Positions 1 to 11,586 of a stretch of 64,000 nucleotides of DNA are shown here, in pieces. The notes under the pieces were generated by a model that worked only from the letters and a program-made list of their open reading frames with translations, was not told the origin of the DNA and did not search any database. Position 1 is the first letter of the stretch. Every line of letters starts with the position of its first letter. The DNA comes from Actinophytocola xinjiangensis. GTDB lineage: Bacteria; Actinomycetota; Actinomycetes; Mycobacteriales; Pseudonocardiaceae. The stretch lies in the NCBI RefSeq assembly GCF_001921215.1, contig NZ_MSIF01000022.1, forward strand, positions 1 to 64,000, read 5' to 3'. Both the position numbers and the translations under genes were made by a program.

Positions 1-758
1 GTGGTGCCGGCGCCGGCGGCGGTGTGGCCGCGCGGTGTCGCGGGAGCGCGGTCGGACCCCGGGAGGGCGGCGCCGGGCGCGTGGTCGGCCGGGTGGGCAC
101 CGGCGTTGCCGGTGGCCCCGGGAACCGGGGCGTTCGGCGCCGGCCGGGTGGGGGTGTCGGGGACCGCCGGCTCCGGGGAGCCTCGGTGGGGCCGGCCGGT
201 CACGTAGGCGCGTTCGGTCGCGGTGCGCTCGGCGACGTGCTCGGGGCTGTGCTCGGCGACGGTGTCCTGACCGGCCTGACGGGCCTGGCCGGTCTGGTCA
301 CCGGCGGCGGTCACGGACGGGGCCGTGGCCGGTTCCGGGGTGGGCGCGAGCGGCCCGCCGGTCACGCCCGGACTGGCGACGGCCTCGACGACGTCGCCGA
401 CACCCGCAAGGCCGACGAGGTCGTCGAGGCCGCCATCGGGCAGCACCTCGACACGCGAGGTTGCTTCGGTGAGCTGGTCACCGACGTGGTCGAGCGAGAG
501 CGCCGGCGACGCCGCCAGCGTGTCGAGCGCGCCACCCAGCGGTGCGACCGCCTCGGACAGCACGGGGCGTGCGTCGCCGAGGAGGTCGACCGGCGTGTTG
601 ACCGGCAGGTCCTGGGTCGGGTCGGCCGAGGCCGTGCCGGTGGACAGGAACCAGGCGAGGGCGGTGCCGGCGGCGGCGCCGCCGACGATGGTCAACGTCC
701 GGCAGACGACGCGCCGTGCGACGGCGGCCCTGTCCCGTCCGTGCCTGACCTGATCCAC
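1..758 (-). CDS. Secreted Ala/Pro-rich hypothetical protein, 3' end cut by window edge
   Basis: The frame is open from a GTG at 756-758 to the left edge of the window, so the C-terminus is missing. A purine-rich GGTGAGG lies about ten bases upstream of the start. The N-terminus is basic (VDQVRHGRDRAAVARRVV), followed by a hydrophobic stretch (TIVGGAAAGTALAWFL) and an Ala-rich ASADP cleavage-like site, so a Sec signal peptide is likely. The mature part is rich in Ala, Gly, Pro, Asp and Thr and becomes Pro/His-rich, with no recognisable domain. Function unknown; probably a cell-envelope or exported protein. A perfect DnaA-box-like TTGTCCACA lies directly upstream of the start on this strand. 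Other open frames here in other phases look like composition shadows. Confidence 0.6.
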   Translation of the reverse strand, partial: MDQVRHGRDRAAVARRVVCRTLTIVGGAAAGTALAWFLSTGTASADPTQDLPVNTPVDLLGDARPVLSEAVAPLGGALDTLAASPALSLDHVGDQLTEATSRVEVLPDGGLDDLVGLAGVGDVVEAVASPGVTGGPLAPTPEPATAPSVTAAGDQTGQARQAGQDTVAEHSPEHVAERTATERAYVTGRPHRGSPEPAVPDTPTRPAPNAPVPGATGNAGAHPADHAPGAALPGSDRAPATPRGHTAAGAGT

Positions 759-759
759 C

Positions 760-945
760 TGTGGACAACCTCACCTGGGTCGAGTCGCGAGTGCGTGACT
801 GACGGTGAGGAAATCATCACGGGGGCTGAACCGCACGCCTCAGCGGCTGTTACCGCTCAATCGTGTGACGAACACTCTGTGTCTCCACACATCGCGTTCG
901 GTAGTCGTCGCTGGCGGTACCGTTCGCGGCCGGAATTTGTCCACA
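760..945. promoter_or_regulatory. Divergent intergenic region with two DnaA-box-like sites
   Basis: The space between the leftward secreted protein and the rightward AI-2E gene carries two exact TTGTCCACA nonamers, at 760-768 on the minus strand and 937-945 on the plus strand. This is the actinobacterial DnaA-box consensus. They lie about 35 kb from oriC, so they may be titration or regulatory boxes. That role is inference. Confidence 0.5.
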
Positions 946-984
946 GGCTCGCCGGACCCGTTCCCGAATGTCCGACTCGCTCGA

Positions 985-990
985 TAACGT
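985..990 (+). promoter_or_regulatory. -10 element (TAACGT) of a leaderless promoter
   Basis: TAACGT fits the actinobacterial -10 pattern TAnnnT. It ends seven bases before the GTG at 998, the spacing expected when the transcript begins at the start codon. No convincing -35 is visible. Confidence 0.5.
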
Positions 991-997
991 TTCGGTT

Positions 998-2263
998 GTG
1001 ACTAGTACCGACGAGCGCAAGCCCGCACGTAAACCCCAGCGCAAGCCCCCGGCCGACGTGACCCAGCTCGTCCCGACCGGTCTGCGGGTGAGTGCCGCGC
1101 TCGCCTGGCGGTTCCTGTTCGTGATCGCCGGGCTCTACGTGCTGATCTGGCTGGCCGGCTACTTCTCGCACATCATCGTCCCGCTGGCCATCGCCCTGCT
1201 GCTGGCCGCGCTGATGGCCCCCGGGGTCGACCGGCTGGTCCAGTGGCGGGTGCCGCGCTCGGCGGCCGCGGCGCTGGTCATGGTCAGCGGTATCGCCGTG
1301 GTCGGTGGGCTGATCACGTTCGTCGTCATCACGTTCACCAACGGCCTGCCCGAGTTGCAGGAACAGGTGTCCAACTCGCTGGAGCAGATCCGCAAGTGGC
1401 TCACCGACGGCCCGCTGCACATCTCCGGCGACCGCATCGAAGGCTTCATCGACGACACGATCGACGCCATCCAGAGCAACCAGGCGGCCATCACCGAGGG
1501 CGCGATCACCACCGCGACCACCATCGGCGAGATCCTCACCGGCTTCCTGCTGACCGTGTTCATCCTGATCTTCTTCCTCTACGACGGCCCCGGCATCTGG
1601 CGCTACCTCATGCGCGGCGTCCCGATGCGGGTCCGCGACCGGGTCGACGTCGCCGGCCGGCGGGGGTTCGCCGCGCTGGTCAGCTACGTGCGGGCGACCG
1701 CGGCGGTGGCCATGGTCGACGCGGTCGGCATCGGCATCGGCCTGGCGATCGTCGGCGTCCCGCTGGTCATCCCGCTGGCCGCGCTGGTGTTCCTGGCCGC
1801 GTTCATCCCGATCATCGGTGCGGTCATCGCCGGCACGGTGGCCGTGCTGGTCGCGCTGGTGGCCAACGGGTTCATCGCCGCGCTGGTCGTGCTGGCGATC
1901 GTCATCGGGGTGATGCAGCTGGAGAGCCACGTGCTCCAGCCGTGGCTGCTCGGCCGCGCGGTGCGGTTGCACCCGCTGGCCGTGGTGCTGGCCATCGCCG
2001 CCGGGTTGATCGCCGGCGGGATCGCCGGCGCGCTGCTGTCGGTCCCGCTGCTGGCGGTGCTCAACGCCGGCATCAAGTCGCTGGTCAACGAGCGCGGCAC
2101 CGACCCGTCGGAGATCGACGTGCTGCACCAGGCCAGCGGGCACCACGAACACGAAACCGAGCACGAGCCCGAGCGCAAGGACGGGCCCGACCGGTCAAGG
2201 GGCGAGGACGGGGAGATCGATCCGGAGACCGGTGAGCCCCGGGCGACCTGGGAGCGGCCGTGA
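998..2263 (+). CDS. AI-2E family transporter (UPF0118 permease)
   Basis: A 421-residue polytopic membrane protein of the AI-2E/UPF0118 family, whose members are linked to autoinducer-2 export or ion/proton antiport; the substrate here is not predictable. It has a short basic Pro/Lys-rich cytoplasmic N-terminus and two membrane segments near residues 30-80 (starting WRFLFVIAGLYVLIWLAGYF). A soluble insertion follows (EQVSNSLEQIRKWLTDGPL region), then about five more hydrophobic segments. The C-terminal tail is charged and His/Glu-rich. The GTG at 998 is preferred because a TAACGT -10 sits seven bases upstream. An in-frame ATG at 968 would add ten residues but has no ribosome-binding site. It overlaps the histidine kinase by four bases (GTGA), so the two are probably co-translated. 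Confidence 0.85.
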   Translation: MTSTDERKPARKPQRKPPADVTQLVPTGLRVSAALAWRFLFVIAGLYVLIWLAGYFSHIIVPLAIALLLAALMAPGVDRLVQWRVPRSAAAALVMVSGIAVVGGLITFVVITFTNGLPELQEQVSNSLEQIRKWLTDGPLHISGDRIEGFIDDTIDAIQSNQAAITEGAITTATTIGEILTGFLLTVFILIFFLYDGPGIWRYLMRGVPMRVRDRVDVAGRRGFAALVSYVRATAAVAMVDAVGIGIGLAIVGVPLVIPLAALVFLAAFIPIIGAVIAGTVAVLVALVANGFIAALVVLAIVIGVMQLESHVLQPWLLGRAVRLHPLAVVLAIAAGLIAGGIAGALLSVPLLAVLNAGIKSLVNERGTDPSEIDVLHQASGHHEHETEHEPERKDGPDRSRGEDGEIDPETGEPRATWERP

Positions 2264-3435
2264 CCCCTGCCGGCTTACCCGCCGGAGTCCCTTCGGTCCC
2301 GAAGGACCCGACCGTCCCGCTGTGGCGCGCGGCCGTCCTGCTGCGGGTGATCACGCTGCTGTTCGCCGCCGGGGTGGTGCTGACCTACCTCGACGGCTAC
2401 CAGCGGCCGTGGCTCGCGCTGACCGGCGTCGGCGTGATGACCGCGTGGACCGTGGTCACCTCGCTGCGCTACCTGCGCCCGCACGACCGGCTGCTCGGCT
2501 TCACCGTCGGCGACCTGGTCGTGTGCTGCGCGCTGATGACCCTCTCGCGACTGGTGCTCAGCCACGAACAGCTGCGCCTCGACGCCGTGCCGCTGCTGCC
2601 CACGATCTGGGTCACCGGCGTGGTGGCGGCCGGCGCGGTGTGCGGCGGGCCGACCGTCGGCGCGGCCTTCGGCGGCGTGGTGGCCGCGTTCAACTACGGC
2701 GTGCGCGGCTACGTCGACACCGACCTGACCCGCGACCTGTTCCTGCTCGTCGGCGTCGGCTTCGTGCTGGGGCTCGCGGCCTCGGCCTCCCGGCAGTCGG
2801 CCGAGCGGCTCGCGCGGGCGCTGCGCGCCGAGGCGGCCACCGCCGAACGGGAACGGCTGGCCAGGTCCATCCACGACGGCGTGCTCCAGGTCCTGGCCAG
2901 GGTCCGCCGGCGCGGCACCGAACTCGGCGGGGAGGCCGCCGAACTCGCCCGGCTCGCCGGCGAGCAGGAGATCGCGCTGCGCACGCTGGTCTCCACCGCG
3001 CCCGAGCCCACCGACGAGAACGACAACGCCGACCTCGCCGGTCGGCTGCGGCTGCTGGCCACCGACCGGATCTCGGTCTCGGTGCCGGCCACCGCCGTGC
3101 GCCTGCCCGGCGCGCTGGCCCGCGAGCTGGAGTCGGTGGTGGGTGAGGCGCTGGCCAACGTGGTACGCCACGCGGGACCCCAGGCCCGGGCCTGGGTGCT
3201 GCTGGAGGACCTGGGCGCCGACATCGTGGTGAGCGTGCGGGACGACGGCGTCGGCATCCCGCCGGGCCGGTTGGACGAGGCGGAGCGGGAGGGACGTATG
3301 GGGGTCGCGTTGTCGATGAGGGGACGGGTCGCCGAACTGGGCGGCAGCATCACGGTGGAGACGGCACCGGGCGCCGGGGTGGAGTGGGAGCTGCAGGTCC
3401 CGCGCCCCGACGGGCCGGCGGGGCAACGACAATGA
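2260..3435 (+). CDS. MacS-family sensor histidine kinase
   Basis: A 391-residue sensor kinase. Residues about 20-180 form several membrane helices (an alpha-helical sensor region like DUF5931). A short linker leads to the phosphoacceptor segment RSIHDGVLQVL with the predicted His near residue 205. The C-terminal HATPase domain shows the N-box (GEALANVVRHA), the G1 box (DDGVGIPPG) and a final glycine-rich GAGVEWEL. The dimerisation helix is short, as in NarL/LuxR-type kinases. The start overlaps the AI-2E stop by four bases, and the stop overlaps the regulator start by four bases (ATGA). It should autophosphorylate and pass phosphate to the adjacent regulator. The signal is unknown; the neighbouring LiaF-like protein hints at envelope stress, which is inference. 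Confidence 0.88.
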   Translation: MTPAGLPAGVPSVPKDPTVPLWRAAVLLRVITLLFAAGVVLTYLDGYQRPWLALTGVGVMTAWTVVTSLRYLRPHDRLLGFTVGDLVVCCALMTLSRLVLSHEQLRLDAVPLLPTIWVTGVVAAGAVCGGPTVGAAFGGVVAAFNYGVRGYVDTDLTRDLFLLVGVGFVLGLAASASRQSAERLARALRAEAATAERERLARSIHDGVLQVLARVRRRGTELGGEAAELARLAGEQEIALRTLVSTAPEPTDENDNADLAGRLRLLATDRISVSVPATAVRLPGALARELESVVGEALANVVRHAGPQARAWVLLEDLGADIVVSVRDDGVGIPPGRLDEAEREGRMGVALSMRGRVAELGGSITVETAPGAGVEWELQVPRPDGPAGQRQ

Positions 3436-4130
3436 CGGTCACCGTGATGGTGGTCGACGACCACCCGATGTGGCGCGACGGCGTCGCCCGCGACCTGGCC
3501 GAGCGCGAGTTCGACGTGGTGGCCACCGCCGGCGACGCGGCCGCCGCGGTCCGCATCGCCGGCACCGTCCGCCCGGATGTCGTGCTGATGGACCTCAACC
3601 TCGGGTCGGTGTCCGGGGTGGAGGCGATCCGGGAGATCACCGGCGCGCTGCCGGCCACCCGGGTCCTGGTCCTGTCCGCCAGCGGCGAGCACGGCGACGT
3701 GCTGGAGGCGGTCAAGGCCGGCGCCTCCGGCTACCTGATCAAGTCGGCGTCGGTGGCCGAGCTGGTCGACGCGGTCGAACGCACCGCGGCCGGCGACGCC
3801 GTGTTCACCCCTGGCCTGGCCGGCCTGGTGCTCGGCGAGTACCGGCGGATGGCCGCCGAACCCAAGGACGCCGACGGGCTGCCCAGCCTCTCGCAGCGGG
3901 AGACCGAGGTGCTGCGGCTGGTGGCCAAGGGGCTGACCGCGCGGCAGATCGCCGCCCGGTTACAGCTGTCGCACCGCACGGTGGAGAACCACGTGCAGTC
4001 CACGCTGCGCAAGCTCCAGCTGCACAACCGGGTCGAGCTGGCCAGGTACGCCATCGAGCACGGCCTGGACACCGACCCGGAGACCGACCCGGACGCCGCC
4101 ACCACCACGGAGGTCCCGCCACGGGGATAA
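3432..4130 (+). CDS. NarL/LuxR-type response regulator
   Basis: A 232-residue regulator. The receiver domain has the acidic pair in VVDDHP (Asp9/Asp10), the phospho-acceptor Asp54 (VLMDLNL) and the conserved Lys104 (GYLIKS). The LuxR-type helix-turn-helix occupies roughly residues 168-215 (SQRETEVLRLVAKGLTARQI). The ATG at 3432 overlaps the kinase stop by four bases, indicating translational coupling and cognate pairing. A longer upstream frame exists but would begin inside the kinase gene. The C-terminal tail is rich in Asp, Pro and Thr. It is predicted to bind DNA as a dimer after phosphorylation; target genes are unknown. Confidence 0.9.
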   Translation: MTVTVMVVDDHPMWRDGVARDLAEREFDVVATAGDAAAAVRIAGTVRPDVVLMDLNLGSVSGVEAIREITGALPATRVLVLSASGEHGDVLEAVKAGASGYLIKSASVAELVDAVERTAAGDAVFTPGLAGLVLGEYRRMAAEPKDADGLPSLSQRETEVLRLVAKGLTARQIAARLQLSHRTVENHVQSTLRKLQLHNRVELARYAIEHGLDTDPETDPDAATTTEVPPRG

Positions 4131-4133
4131 CGT
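4128..4133 (+). promoter_or_regulatory. -10 element (TAACGT) overlapping the regulator stop codon
   Basis: TAACGT includes the TAA stop of the preceding regulator and lies six bases before the GTG at 4140. This suggests a separate leaderless transcript for the next gene. Confidence 0.45.
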
Positions 4134-4139
4134 GGAGTG

Positions 4140-4766
4140 GTGACCGACACCCCCTTCGACCCCCGCGCGCTGCGCGTCTCCGACGCGGAGCGGATGCACG
4201 TCGTCAGCGTCCTGCAGAAGGCCATCGGCCACGGGATGCTCAACCTCGACGAGTTCACCGCGCGCACCGACCAGGCGCTGGCCGCCAAGACCCGCGGTGA
4301 GCTGAACGCGCTGCTGGCCGACCTGCCCGGGGTCACCCACCGGGACACCAGCGCCCCGGTCCAGCCACAGCCGGTGGAGATCCGCGCGGTGATGGCCTCG
4401 ATCGTGCGCAAGGGCCAGTGGACCGTGCCACCCGATCTGGTGATCAAGAACCGGCTCGGTTCGACCGACCTGGACTTCACCGAGGCCAGGATCGACCACC
4501 CCGAGGTGCGGATCCGCCTGGAGGCCGGCGGCGGCACGGTCACCCTGCTGCTGCCCGAACGGGCCTCGGTGGACACCGGCGAGTTACGGATCAACGCCGG
4601 TGTGGTCAAGGACAAGGTCGGCAAGCCCTCCGGCGGCCGACCGCACTTCGTCCTTTCTGGCACGATGACCGCCGGCTCGCTGAACCTGCGGCAGGCCAGC
4701 TACGTGCGGATCGGGCGCCTGTTGGTCCGGTCGCCGTGGAAGGTGTCGTGGGACAACACGGAGTAG
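4140..4766 (+). CDS. DUF1707 / LiaF-like C-terminal domain protein
   Basis: A 208-residue protein without a clear signal peptide or membrane segment. Residues about 8-60 match the DUF1707 pattern ([20 protein letters not shown] then [18 protein letters not shown]). The second half resembles the beta-rich domain shared with LiaF/YvqF cell-wall-stress regulators ([18 protein letters not shown], then [16 protein letters not shown]). Such proteins accompany envelope-stress two-component systems, which suits its place just after a kinase/regulator pair. Tandem GTG codons occur at 4137 and 4140; the second has the better leaderless spacing from TAACGT. The exact role is unknown; a modulator of the adjacent two-component system is an inference. 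Confidence 0.75.
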   Translation: MTDTPFDPRALRVSDAERMHVVSVLQKAIGHGMLNLDEFTARTDQALAAKTRGELNALLADLPGVTHRDTSAPVQPQPVEIRAVMASIVRKGQWTVPPDLVIKNRLGSTDLDFTEARIDHPEVRIRLEAGGGTVTLLLPERASVDTGELRINAGVVKDKVGKPSGGRPHFVLSGTMTAGSLNLRQASYVRIGRLLVRSPWKVSWDNTE

Positions 4767-4794
4767 CGCGGAGGCTTGTTGTGAAGGCGTCACG

Positions 4795-5825
4795 GTGAAG
4801 GCCCTGGTCAAGGTCGCCCGGGGTCCGGGGCTGGAGCTCACGGAGGTCCCGGTGCCCGTCCCCGGGCCGGGCGACGTCCTGGTGCGGGTGCTGCGGACCG
4901 GGATCTGCGGCACCGACCTGCACATCGACGCGTGGGATGAGTGGGCCGCGGCGACGATCGACCCGCCGCTGATCCTGGGCCACGAGTTCGCCGGCGAGGT
5001 GGTCGAGATCGGCTCGTCGGTCACCAGGGTCCAGGTCGGCGACCTGGTCTCCGGCGAGGGCCACCTGGTGTGCGGCCGCTGCCGCAACTGCAAGGCCGGC
5101 CGCCGCCACCTGTGCGCGAACACCGTGGGCCTGGGCGTGCACACCAACGGCGCGTTCGCCGAGTTCACCGTGCTGCCCGAGCAGAACGCCTGGGTGCACA
5201 CCCACCGGGTCGACCTGGACGTGGCGGCGATCTTCGACCCGTTCGGCAACGCCGTGCACACCGCGCTGTCGTTCCCGGTGCTCGGCGAGGACGTGCTGAT
5301 CACCGGCGCCGGCCCGATCGGCCTGATGGCCGCCGCGGTCGCCCGGCACGCCGGCGCGCGGCACGTGGTGGTCACCGACGTGAGCGAGCCGAGGCTGGAG
5401 CTGGCCCGCAAGCTGGGCGCCGACCTGGCCCTGGACGTCAGCCAGCAGTCGGTCGGCTCGGTGTACCCGGAGCTGGACATGTCCGAGGGCTTCGACGTGG
5501 GCATGGAGATGTCCGGGCAGCCCAGCGCGCTGCGCGAGATGATCGCGAACATGACCCACGGCGGCCGGATCGCCATGCTGGGCCTGCCGGCCAGCGAGAT
5601 CGCGGTCGACTGGAGCCGCGTGGTGCTCAAGATGCTGACCATCAAGGGCATCTACGGCCGGGAGATGTTCGAGACCTGGTACGCGATGTCGGTGCTGCTG
5701 CAGGCCGGTCTGGACATCTCACCGGTGATCACCCACCGCTACGCCCACACCGACTTCGCGGCGGCGTTCGCGACCGCCCGCGACGGCCGGTGCGGCAAGG
5801 TCATCCTCGACTGGACGGAGAGCTG

Positions 5826-5826
<1 letters not shown>
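4795..5826 (+). CDS. tdh: L-threonine 3-dehydrogenase
   Basis: A 343-residue zinc-dependent medium-chain dehydrogenase that oxidises L-threonine to 2-amino-3-ketobutyrate with NAD+. Catalytic-zinc ligands are visible: Cys38 in [10 protein letters not shown] and His63-Glu64 in [10 protein letters not shown]. The structural-zinc cluster is Cys93, Cys96, Cys99 and Cys107. The Rossmann motif GAGPIG lies at about 171-176, followed by a basic/acidic switch near [10 protein letters not shown]. Length is typical for the family. The GTG start follows purine-rich stretches (GCGGAGG and GTGAAGG). Its stop overlaps the kbl start by one base (TGATG), giving the classic tdh-kbl operon in which the unstable product is handed to the ligase. 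Confidence 0.95.
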
Positions 5827-7012
<1,186 letters not shown>

Positions 7013-7016
<4 letters not shown>

Positions 7017-7072
7017 CCTACACAGCGGATTCGGACGAACACGCCTTCCGGGAGTTCGTGCGCAACTGCTAA
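7013..7072 (+). CDS. Tiny coupled ORF or gene remnant after kbl
   Basis: A GTG overlaps the kbl stop by four bases (GTGA) and opens a 19-residue frame, [19 protein letters not shown], ending in TAA. The GTGA overlap is typical of real coupled genes, and the sequence looks like the beginning of a larger protein that is cut short. It could be a degraded downstream operon member, a short peptide, or chance. No family recognised. Confidence 0.3.
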
Positions 7073-7196
7073 CGATTAGTCAGCGCAGGCAGGCGTCGAT
7101 GCCACAATGTTCGTCAACTCTGACAGGTGCCAAGACCGGGAGACCGGTAGCGTCACAACATCAGAGCCCCAACGCCGGCGAGAGTCGTGCGTCGGG

Positions 7197-7217
7197 GCCC
7201 GGCCGCTGAGGCCGGGC
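7197..7217. terminator. Hairpin downstream of kbl
   Basis: GCCCGGCC (7197-7204) pairs with GGCCGGGC (7210-7217) around a five-base loop, an eight-bp GC stem. No T-run follows. It lies between convergent kbl and leuS, directly before a longer hairpin. Confidence 0.5.
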
Positions 7218-7220
7218 TTC

Positions 7221-7272
7221 GCGCCGCCGGCACCGGTCGCGTAGCCCCCCGAGCGATCGGTGCCGGCGGCGC
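7221..7272. terminator. Long bidirectional hairpin between kbl and leuS
   Basis: Arms 7221-7240 and 7253-7272 are complementary over 20 bases with a single G-T wobble; the loop is 12 bases. The stem is very stable, lacks a T-tract as is common in actinobacteria, and sits between two convergent genes. A two-way terminator is the natural reading. Confidence 0.7.
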
Positions 7273-7307
7273 GGTTCCGAAACCCGGACCGCACCGCCGG
7301 CGCCCGC

Positions 7308-10124
<2,817 letters not shown>

Positions 10125-10158
10125 CGGGGGTCCTTCCGTGGGCACGCTCTGCGGACAT

Positions 10159-10192
10159 AACAAAACCCCTCCGCCACGTGGGCATGAGGGGT
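10159..10192 (-). terminator. Attenuator hairpin in the leuS leader
   Basis: On the minus strand ACCCCTC pairs with GAGGGGT (seven bp, outer arms at 10186-10192 and 10165-10171), with further pairing of GCC with GGC inside. TTTTGTT follows. A T-run is unusual in this genome, so this is a strong intrinsic terminator. It stands between the leader peptide and leuS, 34 bases before the leuS start. Confidence 0.75.
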
Positions 10193-10212
10193 CTGCCGCG
10201 CCGACCGGTCGG

Positions 10213-10251
10213 TCAGCGCGGCCAAGTAAGGAGCCGGCGCCCGATGCTCAT
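10213..10251 (-). CDS. leuS leader peptide (12 aa)
   Basis: ATG to TGA encodes [12 protein letters not shown], with adjacent leucine codons CTC-CTT (CTT is rare in such GC-rich genomes). The ATG lies seven bases after a TATCCT -10, so it would be translated from a leaderless transcript. A GC-rich hairpin (10196-10221) overlaps its stop, and the terminator follows. Classical attenuation of leuS has been predicted in some Streptomyces, which supports the reading. The antiterminator pairing was not resolved by eye. Confidence 0.6.
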   Translation of the reverse strand: MSIGRRLLTWPR

Positions 10252-10258
10252 GGCACCC

Positions 10259-10264
10259 AGGATA
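10259..10264 (-). promoter_or_regulatory. -10 element (TATCCT) of the leuS leader
   Basis: On the minus strand TATCCT is followed by seven bases and then the leader ATG. The rightward promoter of the sdpI-like gene begins about 26 bases away, so the two promoters are back to back. Confidence 0.6.
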
Positions 10265-10289
10265 GCGCGGGGGCCGTTCGACGTTCACC

Positions 10290-10295
10290 TACCAT
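10290..10295 (+). promoter_or_regulatory. -10 element (TACCAT) of the sdpI-like gene
   Basis: TACCAT then six bases then GTG at 10302: leaderless spacing, no ribosome-binding site. Confidence 0.5.
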
Positions 10296-10301
10296 CGGGG
10301 C

Positions 10302-10751
10302 GTGCATCTTCTCTCGCTCGTGCCGTTGGTCATCGGGCTGGCCATCGCCGCCGTCGGGGTGCTCGGGCTGACCGAACGGCTGCCGCGCAACCGCTTCGGC
10401 GGCGTCCGGACCCCGGCCAGCATGCGCACCGACCAGACCTTCGCCCTGGCCAACAAGGTCGCCGGGCTGCCGCTGGCGGTCGCCGGGGCGGTCGGGATCG
10501 TCGGCGGGATCGCCGGGCTGCTGGCCGCCAACCTGCTGTTCGCCGGCCTCGGGCTGGTCGGCCTGGCGGGCATCGCGCTCGGCGGCGGGGTGCTCGGCCA
10601 CCGCGCGGCGCAGACCGTGCCGGACGAGGCGCCGCCGCTGCCCGCCGGCTGCCAGGGCTGTGCCTGCGGCGGCTGCGAGCTGACGAAGTCACTCGGCGGG
10701 CCGGCCGGCGGCTCAGTTGGTGCGAACGTCACCCGGGTGGGTGGCCAGTAG
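10302..10751 (+). CDS. SdpI-family membrane protein
   Basis: A 149-residue protein with an N-terminal hydrophobic helix (LVPLVIGLAIAAVGVLGL) and the SdpI/DUF-type signature LPRNRFGGVRTPASMRTDQTF. Two more membrane helices follow (LPLAVAGAVGIVGGIAGLL and LGLVGLAGIALGGGVLGH), then a Cys-rich tail (GCQGCACGGC). Bacillus SdpI is an immunity protein and sensor for the SdpC toxin; no sdpC-like gene is adjacent here, so the role is unknown. The Cys-rich tail may bind metal, which is inference. Its last 39 bases overlap the convergent yqgE gene. Confidence 0.7.
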   Translation: MHLLSLVPLVIGLAIAAVGVLGLTERLPRNRFGGVRTPASMRTDQTFALANKVAGLPLAVAGAVGIVGGIAGLLAANLLFAGLGLVGLAGIALGGGVLGHRAAQTVPDEAPPLPAGCQGCACGGCELTKSLGGPAGGSVGANVTRVGGQ

Positions 10752-11315
10752 CGCCAGCGGCATCCCCTGGCGCCGCAGCACCCGCCCCCACAGGTCCTGG
10801 TCGGGCGGGGCCACCACGTCGCTGGGCAGCGCCGGCACCACGATCCAGTCGCCGCGCTCGATCTCCCCGGCGACCTGGCCGACGTCCCAGCCGGCATAGC
10901 CGGCGAACACCCGCAGGCCGCGGAACTTGGGCACCAGCGCGGCCGGGTCGGCGTCCAGGTCGACCAGCGCCACCGGGCCGCGCACGCCGATCAGGCCACG
11001 CACGCCGTTGGCCTGCTCACCGGTGCGCATCGCGGCCAGGCACAGGGCGGTCTTCTGGTCCACCGGTCCGCCGACGAACACCGAGCCGGGAGTGGTCACG
11101 TGCGGACCCCAGCTGGGCAGGACGTCGTCGACCGGAACCTCACTGGGCCGGTTCAGCACGACACCGAGCGTGCCCTCGCCCCGATGGTCGATCACGAACA
11201 CGACCGTGCGGCGGAAGTTGGCGTCGGTCAGGCTGGGGGCCGCCACGAGCAGCGTTCCCGGCTCCACGGCCGCATCGGGGGCTGCATCGGAAGGCTCGGA
11301 TCGCACAAGCGACAT
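10713..11315 (-). CDS. yqgE: YqgE/AlgH family protein
   Basis: A 200-residue cytoplasmic protein of the YqgE/AlgH (DUF179) family. Recognised features are the N-terminal GTLLVAAPSLTDANFRRTVV, the VLNRPSEVPV turn, VFVGGPVDQKTA, and the C-terminal FAGYAGWDVGQVAGEIERGDW. The molecular function of the family is not established; it was named from an alginate regulator in Pseudomonas. Length is typical. It overlaps the convergent sdpI-like gene by 39 bases at their 3' ends. Confidence 0.9.
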   Translation of the reverse strand: MSLVRSEPSDAAPDAAVEPGTLLVAAPSLTDANFRRTVVFVIDHRGEGTLGVVLNRPSEVPVDDVLPSWGPHVTTPGSVFVGGPVDQKTALCLAAMRTGEQANGVRGLIGVRGPVALVDLDADPAALVPKFRGLRVFAGYAGWDVGQVAGEIERGDWIVVPALPSDVVAPPDQDLWGRVLRRQGMPLALLATHPGDVRTN

Positions 11316-11508
11316 GATCCCACCCGTTGAGTCGGAATCCAGCAGCCGTATGGCTTCTGGGGAACAATGGAGGGTGCCGGCTCGTTGTAGCCGGTGGTCG
11401 GAACGCCGCTGTGTCCCCCGGGCTCAACCAAGAACCGCCTTTGTGGAATACCAGTTCGGCTGGAGCCACACTGCGCCAACCGCCGAGAGGCGACCGGGCG
11501 TTCCACCA

Positions 11509-11553
11509 CCGAACGGCGTGCGCCCCGGGTCGACCGGGACGCACGCCGTTCGG
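11509..11553 (+). terminator. Orphan 14-bp hairpin upstream of MFS promoter
   Basis: Arms 11509-11522 and 11540-11553 are perfectly complementary (14 bp) with a 17-base loop. It may end an unannotated transcript or insulate the downstream promoter. Confidence 0.55.
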
Positions 11554-11572
11554 ACTTCTCACCGTCTCGCCG

Positions 11573-11578
11573 TAGGCT
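11573..11578 (+). promoter_or_regulatory. -10 element (TAGGCT) of the MFS gene
   Basis: TAGGCT, eight bases, then GTG at 11587; leaderless spacing with no ribosome-binding site. Confidence 0.45.
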
Positions 11579-11586
11579 GGGTGGTC

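Larger units (their letters stand above)
11316..11586. other. Intergenic region between yqgE and MFS gene, possible small RNA
   Basis: 271 bases between divergent genes with no supported coding frame. It holds a small stem (CCGGCT ... AGCCGG near 11377-11394) and a long hairpin at 11509-11553. A hairpin upstream of the next gene's promoter has no obvious transcript to end, so a short non-coding RNA is possible but unproven. Confidence 0.3.

Noticed and set aside
24-1001. Long rightward open frame across the left edge
   Set aside because: It is antisense to a better minus-strand frame with a signal peptide; its composition is Arg/Gly-rich in the way shadow frames of GC-rich DNA are.
10125-10300. 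T-box riboswitch upstream of leuS
   Set aside because: No T-box consensus sequence or long specifier stem was seen; a short leader peptide plus terminator explains the region better.
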